A DNA stretch of 58,115 nucleotides from an uncultured Pelagibacteraceae bacterium (GCA_902521675.1 CABYSP010000008.1:1-58115), one strand, 5' to 3'. Positions 35,535 to 43,339 are shown, numbered from the stretch's first letter. The notes: generated from the sequence alone by a model not told the origin. Numbers and translations: made by a program.

Positions 35535-35848
35535 ATATTTTTATCTAAAAATTCTTTCATGTGACTTTCAGGAACTCCACCAACTTTTCTATCTACTTCA
35601 ACACCTTTTTTATAAATGATAACTGTTGGAACACCTCTAATGCCAGCGGCTGAACCTGTGTTAATTCCACCATCTTCAACATCAGCATAATAAAAACCAG
35701 CCTTATCTTTATATTCATCAGATAATTTGTCCATTACTGGTTTAAGTGCCTTACATGGTCCACACCACTCGGCTGAAAACTGAATGACTGAAACATCTTC
35801 ATTTTTAATTTTAGTATCAAAATCTTCATCTTTAAAATTTGTAAGCAT
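35531..35848 (-). CDS. trxA: Thioredoxin
   Basis: A 105-residue cytoplasmic thioredoxin with the WCGPCK active site (Cys29, Cys32), the buried Asp, and the cis-proline motif RGVPTVIIYK near residue 75. No signal peptide. In the standard role it reduces ribonucleotide reductase and other disulfides. It lies 34 bases downstream of the exonuclease I-like gene and is probably part of the same leftward unit; an alternative is its own promoter in that gap. Confidence 0.96.
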   Translation of the reverse strand: MLTNFKDEDFDTKIKNEDVSVIQFSAEWCGPCKALKPVMDKLSDEYKDKAGFYYADVEDGGINTGSAAGIRGVPTVIIYKKGVEVDRKVGGVPESHMKEFLDKNI

Positions 35849-35882
35849 ATGACCTTTCTATAAATTGCAATTTTAAAGTCAA

Positions 35883-37319
35883 CTAGGCAATTTCATATTT
35901 TTTTTCTATAGACATAATAAATTCATTTATTTCATCTAATTTTTTTAATTCTTCATCGTCATCTCGATTTGATGCTTGATCTCTCAAGGTATCAATTTCT
36001 TGGTAGGCCATTCCTATGGTTTGCCACTTTTCTTTATTTTTACTTAAAATTCGTCTAGCAATTTCACTTTTTATATTTTTATATAAATCTGGTGGCAATA
36101 TATGTGGTGCTTCTTGATAGATAATTTTTTGCCCAAACCAACTACATCTTTTATCTTGAAACTTATCCAACATTCTTAGTTTATCTTCCCAAGAAGAACT
36201 ATGCCAAGTTTTAAATAATTGCGTATCTTTGTTGGGAATAAATTTTTCATATAAAGTTTCTTCTGGCAATAAATCTTCTTGATTTTGAGTTTGAGCTTTT
36301 TCTTCAGCCGCTTCTCTATTAATGATTTGAATATTTTTACAAAAATTTTCACTACTTCTAACCATTTTTGCTCTTTTTTGAATTGTCTCTAAATCTAAGT
36401 CTACATATGCTTTTTCCTTTAAGGCAAACTTTTTATCTAATACAATAGGTGCTTTATTAGTTTTTATTACTCTAAGTCCTTTTGGACTAAACTTTTTTAA
36501 ATAAACCTTAAGATCGTTTATTGACAAGTTTAATAATGGTTCGGGATCTCTTCTTAAATCAAATAAATATCCCCACGATGCGTATGATGGATGAAAACAA
36601 TGATCTGGATGTAATGTAGAGACAAGGTACATCATATTTTTTCCTTTAACATTTTCAAATATTGAATAAATACCTTCACTTTTTAAAATAGTCTCAACAC
36701 TATTTTTTGTCGATGTACTTAAAAAATTTTCCCAATTGTCTTTATGTTTATCTTTTATAATTCTAAGAATTTTTAAGCTTGTGAATGCATCATGATAAGC
36801 AGTGTGTTGTTGAGAGGTATCAAATCCTTGCTGTCTGGCCAAACCTTCTAAAGCAAGACTTTCATTTCCTGCTTCTGTTAATTCAGTCTTTAATGTTTCA
36901 GGATTCAAGGTTTGTGCTACTCTTGCAACATGTAAACCATCGTGCTCTTTATTGGGTGACGAATGTGTGATGTAAGGATATCTGTTTCCTTTAAAAAAAT
37001 TAAAATGAAACATGCGCCTATCAAAATTTAAGTTACTCCAACCCATAAACAATGCTGGGCCAGCCTTAGAGAAAAAGTTTTCTACTGCGCCTAAAAAATC
37101 ATAATGCGAATAATTGCCTTTGGTAAGTAAATCAATACTTGTTGAATTAACCAATAGGGCTTTTGCACTTGGAACTTCGCCTTCAGGCATTCTACCACGA
37201 ATATTTAGCTTACCAATTTCTTTTAAATTTTTATCAACAACTACAGCACCTACTTCAATTATTGAGCCCCAAATTGTACTATTGGTTGTTTCTGTATCAT
37301 AAATTACTATTTTATCCAT
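35883..37319 (-). CDS. sbcB: Exonuclease I-like DEDDh 3'-5' exonuclease
   Basis: A 478-residue protein resembling exodeoxyribonuclease I, which degrades single-stranded DNA 3'-5'. The DEDDh residues are visible: Asp8 and Glu10 (YDTET), Asp100 (NLNFD), His172 and Asp177 (HTAYHD). The remaining 300 residues correspond in size to the ExoI SH3-like and helical extensions, including a YLVSTLHPDHCF stretch. It is six bases after the RecB/MGME1-like nuclease. The sbcB name is used by similarity; biochemical equivalence to the E. coli enzyme is an inference. Confidence 0.82.
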   Translation of the reverse strand: MDKIVIYDTETTNSTIWGSIIEVGAVVVDKNLKEIGKLNIRGRMPEGEVPSAKALLVNSTSIDLLTKGNYSHYDFLGAVENFFSKAGPALFMGWSNLNFDRRMFHFNFFKGNRYPYITHSSPNKEHDGLHVARVAQTLNPETLKTELTEAGNESLALEGLARQQGFDTSQQHTAYHDAFTSLKILRIIKDKHKDNWENFLSTSTKNSVETILKSEGIYSIFENVKGKNMMYLVSTLHPDHCFHPSYASWGYLFDLRRDPEPLLNLSINDLKVYLKKFSPKGLRVIKTNKAPIVLDKKFALKEKAYVDLDLETIQKRAKMVRSSENFCKNIQIINREAAEEKAQTQNQEDLLPEETLYEKFIPNKDTQLFKTWHSSSWEDKLRMLDKFQDKRCSWFGQKIIYQEAPHILPPDLYKNIKSEIARRILSKNKEKWQTIGMAYQEIDTLRDQASNRDDDEELKKLDEINEFIMSIEKKYEIA

Positions 37320-37325
37320 AAATTC

Positions 37326-38012
37326 CTAAGTTAAATTCGACAGCTCATTAAATTTTTTTAATCTTCCCAAAAACAAATTTTGATAAACAATTAAATCATG
37401 CCCTTGAATTTTAAACTCTTGGAATAATTTATCTACTGTGCAAACTAAAATTACACAAGAAGTGATATTGGAGTTATACACAATGTTATGTGCTAGTGAA
37501 TATGCGCTTGTTTGAAGAAGCCATGAATCGATATACTCAGCTTTTTTCGGTTTATTACTTTGTTTAAAATCAATTATTGTTTCTTTTCCTTCATACACTC
37601 CAACACAATCAGCAGTACCTGCATATTTCTCTGGATAATAAAGTGTGCATTCAACTCCCCAAATTTCATCTAATCTATTTTTTATACCTTTTTCTATAAT
37701 TTCTTTAGCCATTAATTTGTATTGTTCGTTATCTTCAAAAAAACTTAAATTCTCTCTTCCAAGTAAATAAGACTCTAAATAGTTGTGCATTTGAGATCCT
37801 CTGCTACTTGCTGCTTTTGTAATTGCTTCAGCTTCTTTTTGCCCAGTTCTTTCTCTCCAATTTGCCAATGCTGCTTTATCTTCTTCAGATCGTGTTGCAT
37901 CTAAAATTGAAGTGACACTTGGTAATTTTGTTTCTCCTAATAAGTATCTTCTAATGCCATCAACTGTTGCTCTTGATGATTTTGGATAATCGTATTTTTG
38001 ATTCCACTGCAT
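37326..38012 (-). CDS. PD-(D/E)XK exonuclease (MGME1/RecB-nuclease-like)
   Basis: A 228-residue nuclease. The catalytic core is Asp135, Asp148 and Lys150 (GTADCVG...IIDFKQS), with Glu121 upstream and Gln167 in LLQTSAY. This is the motif order of RecB-type and mitochondrial MGME1-like exonucleases, which are also common in marine phages. I start at ATG 38012 because the longer in-frame start at 38117 would overlap rmuC by 68 bases with non-conserved sequence. It sits between rmuC and the exonuclease I-like gene, pointing to DNA-end processing or mutation avoidance. Specific substrate unknown. Confidence 0.8.
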   Translation of the reverse strand: MQWNQKYDYPKSSRATVDGIRRYLLGETKLPSVTSILDATRSEEDKAALANWRERTGQKEAEAITKAASSRGSQMHNYLESYLLGRENLSFFEDNEQYKLMAKEIIEKGIKNRLDEIWGVECTLYYPEKYAGTADCVGVYEGKETIIDFKQSNKPKKAEYIDSWLLQTSAYSLAHNIVYNSNITSCVILVCTVDKLFQEFKIQGHDLIVYQNLFLGRLKKFNELSNLT

Positions 38013-38049
38013 GAGATTTCTTATAGACGCTATTACGGAAAAAAAGAAA

Positions 38050-39147
38050 TTAATTTTTAAGCTGCCTATTTCGTTCAACAAATTTTTCCACGTTTTCAGT
38101 TTGTACAGCCTTCTCAACCTGCTCGGGATCTTTAATGTTTTCTAAAGTTCTTGAAATTGATCTTGCATCCGTTCCAAATTTATCAACAACTCCCATAGCA
38201 TCTTCTAATTTTTTTCTAAGAAGTATAATGTTGTCAAAATGTTTAGAAAATCTTGTACTGATTGTTTTCAAATGATTATAAATTTCTGTTGCTCCTTTTT
38301 GTACTTTCAGTGATTGAAATCCCATATGTAAAGATTGAAGGTAAGCAGAAAGAGTATTAGGCCCACATATTACGACTTTATATTTTTTCATTAATTCTTG
38401 GGTTAATAATTCTTTTGTACTTGGATCTTGGTATTCAGTTAACTCTTTGTATAAGCTTTCTGTAGGAGCATACACAATCGCAAAATCAGTAGTTTTTGGT
38501 GGAACAATATATTTTTCATTAACGCTTTTAGCTTTTGCTTTAAACGCTGAGGTTAATTTTGCTCTAGCATCTGCAACAGCCCTTTTATCTCCTGAGTCAT
38601 GACCATCGGTAATTGCTTTGAATTTTTCTACTGGAAAATGACTATCAACAGGAACCAAAACATCTCCTTGAAGCTTTATTGCAAATTCTACATTTTCACT
38701 TGTATCTTCCTTCATTTTTACATTCGTCATGAATTGAGAGGCTGGGAGCAAATCTTTAATAAGAGCGTCAAGGCTAAATTCTGCAAGAGTTCCATATTTC
38801 TTAACTCCAGCTAAAATTTTTGTTATCCCCTCTTGGCTTTGATTTAATAATTGTACTTGTTGGTTAAAATTGCCAACCTTTTCCTCTACCTTGGTTAAAG
38901 TTTCAGTCATATCTTTAGTAACCCCAGTTGATAGGTTGTTAAATGAAGTCGACATTGCACCAAGTGAGCTATTGATCGTAGTATTTAAGGTATCCTTTAA
39001 ACTTGAAATTTCTGATTTTAAATTAGCTATTTCTTCAGCCTCTTTATTTTCGTTTTCCTGATTAGGCTTAGTTTTTAAATTTAGATAAAGAATAGCTAAA
39101 ACACCTGCTAACAATAAAACTAGCAAAATTAATAATATAGTTTCCAT
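38050..39147 (-). CDS. rmuC: DNA recombination protein RmuC
   Basis: A 365-residue RmuC-family protein: N-terminal membrane helix (about 4-22), coiled coil (about 30-115) and the RmuC nuclease-like domain with VPVDSHFPVEKF, YIVPPKTTDFAIVYAPTE and GPNTLSAYLQSL. In E. coli rmuC loss raises inversion at short repeats; the domain belongs to the restriction-endonuclease-like superfamily. First of the rmuC-nuclease-ExoI-trxA run, separated from the next gene by 37 bases. Confidence 0.93.
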   Translation of the reverse strand: METILLILLVLLLAGVLAILYLNLKTKPNQENENKEAEEIANLKSEISSLKDTLNTTINSSLGAMSTSFNNLSTGVTKDMTETLTKVEEKVGNFNQQVQLLNQSQEGITKILAGVKKYGTLAEFSLDALIKDLLPASQFMTNVKMKEDTSENVEFAIKLQGDVLVPVDSHFPVEKFKAITDGHDSGDKRAVADARAKLTSAFKAKAKSVNEKYIVPPKTTDFAIVYAPTESLYKELTEYQDPSTKELLTQELMKKYKVVICGPNTLSAYLQSLHMGFQSLKVQKGATEIYNHLKTISTRFSKHFDNIILLRKKLEDAMGVVDKFGTDARSISRTLENIKDPEQVEKAVQTENVEKFVERNRQLKN

Positions 39148-39211
39148 GATTCTAATTTTTTATTTTATAGTAAATATTTGATTAATGTATTTAAATATTT
39201 AAAAATACTGT

Positions 39212-39343
39212 ATGGAAATAATTTTAATATTAAAAATATTCTTCATTATTTGTGTTATTGTTGCGCTTTATGCAATTATTAGAAATCTTGATATTATCAA
39301 AATTATACTAATTTATTGGAAAGACTTAATTTTTAGAAAGTAA
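39212..39343 (+). CDS. Candidate small membrane protein (43 residues)
   Basis: The ORF begins ATGGAAATAATT and ends TAA at 39343. The predicted peptide is one hydrophobic helix (Ile/Leu/Phe/Val-rich, about residues 3-22) followed by a basic/aromatic tail (RNLDII...YWKDLIFRK). It fills the otherwise empty stretch between rmuC and hisG and overlaps the hisG 3' end by 18 bases. No Shine-Dalgarno is evident. I do not recognise a family. Chance ORFs of this size are common in AT-rich DNA, but the clean signal-anchor pattern makes it worth listing. Confidence 0.4.
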   Translation: MEIILILKIFFIICVIVALYAIIRNLDIIKIILIYWKDLIFRK

Positions 39344-40018
39344 TTTTAATATTTTTCTTAGGCCTGTTTTGTTATTTGATGACTTAGAAATCATCATACA
39401 AGCCTCTGATCTAAGTATCTTTCCATCCTTTAAAATACGAAGATTATTTGCTTTTAAAGTTTCCCCAGTAGACGTTATATCTGAAATTATCTCCGAAGAG
39501 CCTGTGAAAGGATAAGCTTCAGTTGCACCCAAACTATCAATTAATTTAAATTGAGTAACACCCTTTGAAAACAAAAATTCCCTTGTTAAATTTGGATATT
39601 TTGTTGCCACTCTTAATCTTTTCTTTTTCTTATCTTTAAATTCAAATGCAATTTCCTCTAAATCTGCAACTGTTTGTACATCTATCCAAGGATCTGGGAC
39701 TGCAACTACCAATGTAGCTTTACCAAAATCATACTTTTTAATAACATTAATTTTCTTTTGAGTATTTATTTCACTCTCTTTCAATAAATCAAAGCCAGAA
39801 AAACCTATATCCAAAGATCCGTCTCCCAGTCTGTCGATAATCTCTCTTGCATGAAGATATAAAATCTTAATATTTTTAAATTGTTTTATTGATCCTAAAA
39901 GATCTCTTTCTCCTCTTTCAGAAATGAGATTTAATTTATTTTTTTTAAAAATATTTAAAACATCTTTTCTAAGTCTGCCTTTACTTGGGATTCCAATATT
40001 TAAAATATTTTTTGTCAT
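39326..40018 (-). CDS. hisG: ATP phosphoribosyltransferase catalytic subunit (short form)
   Basis: First step of histidine synthesis. At 230 residues this is the short HisG that lacks the C-terminal regulatory domain and needs HisZ, which is encoded directly upstream with a one-base overlap. GIPSKGRLRKDV at the N-terminus, the DGSLDIGFSGFDLL stretch (about 67-80) and the PRPP loop with TSTGETLKANNLR (canonical TGxTLxxNxL) are visible. It is last in the tRNA-His-hisS-hisZ-hisG unit. Confidence 0.94.
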   Translation of the reverse strand: MTKNILNIGIPSKGRLRKDVLNIFKKNKLNLISERGERDLLGSIKQFKNIKILYLHAREIIDRLGDGSLDIGFSGFDLLKESEINTQKKINVIKKYDFGKATLVVAVPDPWIDVQTVADLEEIAFEFKDKKKKRLRVATKYPNLTREFLFSKGVTQFKLIDSLGATEAYPFTGSSEIISDITSTGETLKANNLRILKDGKILRSEACMMISKSSNNKTGLRKILKLLSKN

Positions 40019-41070
40019 TAGTAATTTAAATTTAAAGCAGCACCAACTGCTGGAATTTGTTTTTTTGATCCTAAGTCAGAAATTAAACCATCATAACGAC
40101 CACCATTTATTATATTTTTTAATAAGTTTTTAGATTTAATATCAATTTTAAAAACCATTCCGGTGTAATATTCTAGTTGCCTTCCAAAGGATGCTGAAAA
40201 TACTACATTTAATTTTGAAACCTTGTTATTAGAAATTGGAAAATATTTTTGATCTACAGCTAAATTTATTCTATTTTTTTTAAAAAATTTATTTAATTCA
40301 ATTGCTGCTTTATTTACGGGACATTTAATTTTTAAGAAATCTTTTATTATTTTTGAAACATTCTTTCCTTTACTAGCTCTTCTCGGATCTTTTATTTTCT
40401 GATCAAATCTTTTTAATATTTCATTAATTGTTCTTCCTGCAACAATATTTGATAAATCCTCTTTAAGCATTTTCACGTAACGCTTTTTATCTATTTCTAC
40501 AATTGTTGGATCAACATCTGAATTAGTTTCTAATCTTTTTAATAAATCATTAAAATATTCTTCTCTCCAGAAGTGTCTGGCTAATCTTAGCTTCCATCTC
40601 TTTGGAATGTCTAATTTTGAAATTAATAAATTAAATATTTCAACATTTCCAATAGTGAGTGTTCCAGACGAATATTTGATATTTTGAAGTGATTTAATAG
40701 ATGTATTTATGATTTCTTTATCGTCATTTTTCTCATCCTTAGATCCTAAAATTTCAAATCCAATTTGATTTCTTATGATTGAGTCTTTTTTATTTTGTGA
40801 TTTTCGATAAGCTTGACCACTATAAAAAATTTTTTCCTTACCCTTTAAATTATTTTCTAAATATCTTAAACAAGATGCAATCGTTAAATCTGGTCTTAAG
40901 CATAACTCTCTTCCATTCTGATCCGTAAAAGAAAAGATAAATTTTCTAAAGTTTTCTCCTGATCTTTGAACAATGTGATTGGCCTCAATTACTGAGGGTA
41001 AATCAATATATTTAAAACCCTTGGATTTTACTGATCTAAGGATACTTTCAGATAAGTTTTTTGACTTCAT
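40018..41070 (-). CDS. hisZ: ATP phosphoribosyltransferase regulatory subunit HisZ
   Basis: A 350-residue paralogue of the HisRS catalytic core that assembles with short HisG and confers histidine feedback. It retains the class II synthetase motif 2 region (LCLRPDLTIASCLRYL; IFYSGQAYRKSQNKKDSIIRNQIGFEILG) and a GGRYDGL-like end (NGGRYDGLISDLG), but lacks the anticodon-binding domain. It overlaps hisS by 23 bases and hisG by one. Its lineage relation to the HisRS next door makes the operon self-consistent. Confidence 0.93.
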   Translation of the reverse strand: MKSKNLSESILRSVKSKGFKYIDLPSVIEANHIVQRSGENFRKFIFSFTDQNGRELCLRPDLTIASCLRYLENNLKGKEKIFYSGQAYRKSQNKKDSIIRNQIGFEILGSKDEKNDDKEIINTSIKSLQNIKYSSGTLTIGNVEIFNLLISKLDIPKRWKLRLARHFWREEYFNDLLKRLETNSDVDPTIVEIDKKRYVKMLKEDLSNIVAGRTINEILKRFDQKIKDPRRASKGKNVSKIIKDFLKIKCPVNKAAIELNKFFKKNRINLAVDQKYFPISNNKVSKLNVVFSASFGRQLEYYTGMVFKIDIKSKNLLKNIINGGRYDGLISDLGSKKQIPAVGAALNLNY

Positions 41071-42442
41071 CGATTAAATTTTCTTTTGGAAATGTTTTAT
41101 TATTTTCACCCTTAACACCTTTAAGGCTTTTTATCGTGACTGTATTTTCATTAAATTCATTTTCACCACATATTATTGCAACATCCAACTCACGTTTATT
41201 TGCAAAAGTTAGTTGCTTACCTAAATTTTTCTTTGTATCTAAAAAAATTTCAGCATTAATATTATTATTTCTTAATAGATTTAAAATTTCATAGTAATTT
41301 TTAAGATATTTTTCATCCATTACACAAACTAGAACTGGTTTTTGAATATCTACTTTTATTTGATCTAATTGCATTAAAGCAAATAACAATCGATCAACTC
41401 CAAAACTAATTCCAGTGCCCGGAATATCCACACCTTTAAATCTCGAGATTAATTTTGCATAGGCTCCTCCAGAACAAATACTACCTATATCGACCTCTTT
41501 GCCTTTATTATTTGTAACTTTAAAATTTAGATTTGTTTCAACAATAAAATCTGAATAATAAGCCAATCCCCTAACAATTGTAAAATTTGTTTTGACCTGA
41601 TTTAAATTTGAACTGTAACCCAATACTTCAAATACTTGTTCTAATTCCTTTATACCTTCTTGAGACAATGGATTTTTTAATATTTCTTTTAATTCTCTTA
41701 AATCTTTAATTTTTAGAAAATTAAGTATTTCAGACACTTGTTCATCGTTTAAATCTGCGCCCTTAGTAATTGCACCACTTATATCTTTTCTCTCTTTTTT
41801 AAGCAGATCTTCAACACCTTTTAAACCAAAACCTGGTTTATCTAATTTATCAATTGCCCTAATTACTTTTACTTGCTTTTCTACTGATATTTTTAAATCA
41901 TCAATTAATCCTTGAACTATTTTTCTGTTACTAACGTTGATTGTAAATTGATCTTTTTTTAGACCACACTCTAACAAAGTGCTTGATATTAAATTACAAA
42001 GCTCTGCATTTGCTTGCGCAGGATTAACATTTCCCACGATATCAAAATCCGCTTGCATAAATTCTCTGAATCTTCCATTTCCAGCCTTTTCATTTCTAAA
42101 GACATTTTGAATAGCATACCTTTTAAAGATTGATGGAAGCTCTTGATTATTTTGAGCAACAAATCTAGCTAGTGGGCTTGAAAGATCATACCTAAGAGTA
42201 ATGCTCTTTTCTCCATCCTCAAATGAGAATACATCAGACATAGGATTAGCGTCATCTTCTGCCAAAAAAGATCCTATATTTTCACTTATCTCAAACGAAG
42301 GGGTTTCAAGAGCCTCTGCTCCAAATTTAACAAAGTTATTCTCAATAGCTTTTAAAAGCTTTTTTTTGAGAAGAAGTTTTTTATCCCAACGATCTTCAAA
42401 TCCTGAAGGTAATCCAGGAATTAATTTTTTTTCTTTATTCAT
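41048..42442 (-). CDS. hisS: Histidyl-tRNA synthetase (alphaproteobacterial type)
   Basis: Charges tRNA-His. From ATG 42442 the protein is 464 residues. A longer reading would run through the tRNA-His gene and is rejected. Motif 2 is FRNEKAGNGRFREFMQAD, matching the alphaproteobacterial HisRS class rather than the E. coli FRHERPQKGRYRQFHQ form. The histidine-site stretch is VRGLAYYSDFIVE and motif 3 lies in GTGISFGVDRLLFALM. The start codon is only four bases after the CCA of tRNA-His, with no Shine-Dalgarno outside the tRNA. Co-transcribed with hisZ and hisG. Confidence 0.95.
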   Translation of the reverse strand: MNKEKKLIPGLPSGFEDRWDKKLLLKKKLLKAIENNFVKFGAEALETPSFEISENIGSFLAEDDANPMSDVFSFEDGEKSITLRYDLSSPLARFVAQNNQELPSIFKRYAIQNVFRNEKAGNGRFREFMQADFDIVGNVNPAQANAELCNLISSTLLECGLKKDQFTINVSNRKIVQGLIDDLKISVEKQVKVIRAIDKLDKPGFGLKGVEDLLKKERKDISGAITKGADLNDEQVSEILNFLKIKDLRELKEILKNPLSQEGIKELEQVFEVLGYSSNLNQVKTNFTIVRGLAYYSDFIVETNLNFKVTNNKGKEVDIGSICSGGAYAKLISRFKGVDIPGTGISFGVDRLLFALMQLDQIKVDIQKPVLVCVMDEKYLKNYYEILNLLRNNNINAEIFLDTKKNLGKQLTFANKRELDVAIICGENEFNENTVTIKSLKGVKGENNKTFPKENLIDEVKKLI

Positions 42443-42446
42443 TTTT

Positions 42447-42521
42447 TGGTACCCGGGCTGAGAGTCGAACTCAAACTTAAAGTTCCACAAACTTCCGTGC
42501 TAACCATTACACCACCCGGGC
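42447..42521 (-). tRNA. tRNA-His (anticodon GTG), CCA encoded, no G-1
   Basis: The cloverleaf is complete: acceptor GCCCGGG/CCCGGGT (G1-U72), D-arm GTGT/GCAC, anticodon arm GAAGT-TTGTGGA-ACTTT with anticodon GTG, T-arm TTGAG/CTCAG with loop TTCGACT, discriminator A73 and encoded CCA. The base before G1 is A, so the universal G-1 of tRNA-His is not encoded and A73 replaces C73. This combination is known from alphaproteobacteria with the divergent HisRS found immediately downstream. Confidence 0.95.
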
Positions 42522-42576
42522 TTATCCTCTTTGTTTTTATCTTATTTTATGTGGATTTAAAATTATAATATAAATT

Positions 42577-42740
42577 AATAGCCTACTGGCTATGGAAACA
42601 GTTTCTGTGAGTACTTTTAAAAGTCTTTCTGTAAGTAATATTTATATTCATAAACAGTCTTTTAGACAAAAAAAATTAATATTCAAGGTCTAAATAGAAA
42701 AAGGACGTTTATGTATTTGATTGATAAAACGCCCTTTTAA
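42577..42740 (+). ncRNA. Candidate small RNA between tRNA-His and cspA
   Basis: A TATAAT (42564-42569) precedes a hairpin ATAGCC-tact-GGCTAT (42578-42593) that would form the very 5' end. Next come a 12-base imperfect direct repeat (tttctgtgagta at 42602, tttctgtaagta at 42626), a palindrome ACTTTTAAAAGT between them, and a terminal stem-loop (42699-42738). The region also contains a 33-codon ORF (ATG 42592 to TAA 42693) whose Ser/Val repeat follows the DNA repeat. Neither cspA (terminated before it) nor the tRNA-His leader needs this sequence. RNA gene or short peptide: undecided. Confidence 0.35.
42699..42738 (-). terminator. Stem-loop terminator downstream of cspA (possibly bidirectional)
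   Basis: Minus strand: AAAAGGGCGTTT pairs with AAACGTCCTTTT (one mismatch) around a 16-base loop, followed by a U-rich end. It starts 15 bases after the cspA stop. The complementary strand also has an A-stem-U arrangement, so it could end a rightward transcript too. One of very few convincing terminators in the window. Confidence 0.7.
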
Positions 42741-42752
42741 ATAATTTCTAAA

Positions 42753-42965
42753 TTAGTCTATTTTTTTTAAATTAACTGCAGAAGGACCTTTGGGACCATC
42801 TTCTAATGTGAATTCAAGTTTATCACCTTCATTGAGATATCTCATACCAGCAGCTTTTACCGCTGAAGCATGAACAAAGGCATCTTTTTCTTTATCATCT
42901 CTTTCAATGAAGCCATATCCCTTTTTACCATTATACCATTTAATTTTTCCTTGTAGTGTACTCAT
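42753..42965 (-). CDS. cspA: Cold-shock domain protein
   Basis: A 70-residue single OB-fold protein with both RNA-binding motifs: KGYGFIERDD (RNP1, about 15-24) and DAFVHASAV (RNP2, about 28-36). The family melts RNA secondary structure and serves as an RNA chaperone or antiterminator. An 80-base stretch separates it from tRNA-Phe upstream and would be its 5' leader if separately transcribed. Paralogue assignment (CspA or another Csp) cannot be made from sequence alone. Confidence 0.95.
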   Translation of the reverse strand: MSTLQGKIKWYNGKKGYGFIERDDKEKDAFVHASAVKAAGMRYLNEGDKLEFTLEDGPKGPSAVNLKKID

Positions 42966-43045
42966 CTTATTTCTTAGTCCTTTTGTTATTTGATATCTCT
43001 TAAGTTAATTTCTTTTACGATTATTTCAAGATGAAACTTTGTGGT

Positions 43046-43120
43046 GGTGGCTGAGGAAGGATTCGCACCTCCGACACAAGCCTTTTCAGGGCTCTGCTCT
43101 ACTCCTGAGCTACTCAGCCT
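43046..43120 (-). tRNA. tRNA-Phe (anticodon GAA), CCA encoded, altered elbow
   Basis: Acceptor GGCTGAG/CTCAGCC, D-arm GCTC-AGGAGTA-GAGC, anticodon arm GAGCC-CTGAAAA-GGCTT (GAA), variable GTGTC, T-arm GGAGG-TGCGAAT-CCTTC, A73, CCA. The T-loop has G at position 55 (base 43067) where almost all elongator tRNAs have T/pseudouridine. The D-loop has A at position 18 (base 43104) where G is expected, so both halves of the 18:55 tertiary pair are changed. It lies three bases after the infA stop and is probably processed from that transcript. Confidence 0.92.
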
Positions 43121-43123
43121 TAT

Positions 43124-43339
43124 TTATCCCCTAAAGATAATTCTTCCTTTAGTAAGATCGTAAGGTGTCATTTCAACTGTCACATTATCACCTTGGAGAA
43201 CTCTAATTCTGTTTTTTCTTAACTTACCAGCTGTATGGGCAGTAACTGTATGTCCATTTTCTAATTTTACTCTAAACATGGCGTTGGGAAGCAGATCTAT
43301 CACTGTACCTTTAAATTCCAGTAAGTCTTGTTTTGACAA
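43124..43339 (-). CDS. infA: Translation initiation factor IF-1
   Basis: A 71-residue S1/OB-fold protein that blocks the A site during initiation. The sequence runs [20 protein letters not shown], then [24 protein letters not shown] and [11 protein letters not shown], matching IF-1 throughout. It follows hisD by two bases and is followed three bases later by tRNA-Phe, so the mRNA 3' end is probably made by tRNA 5' processing. Confidence 0.98.
   Translation of the reverse strand: MSKQDLLEFKGTVIDLLPNAMFRVKLENGHTVTAHTAGKLRKNRIRVLQGDNVTVEMTPYDLTKGRIIFRG

Noticed and set aside
38013..38117. Longer start for the MGME1-like nuclease
   Set aside because: Would overlap rmuC by 68 bases and adds residues without similarity to the family; ATG 38012 preferred, though not proven.
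42443..42490. N-terminal extension of hisS through the tRNA-His gene
   Set aside because: The in-frame codons lie within a perfect tRNA cloverleaf and the peptide is not HisRS-like; ATG 42442 is the sensible start.
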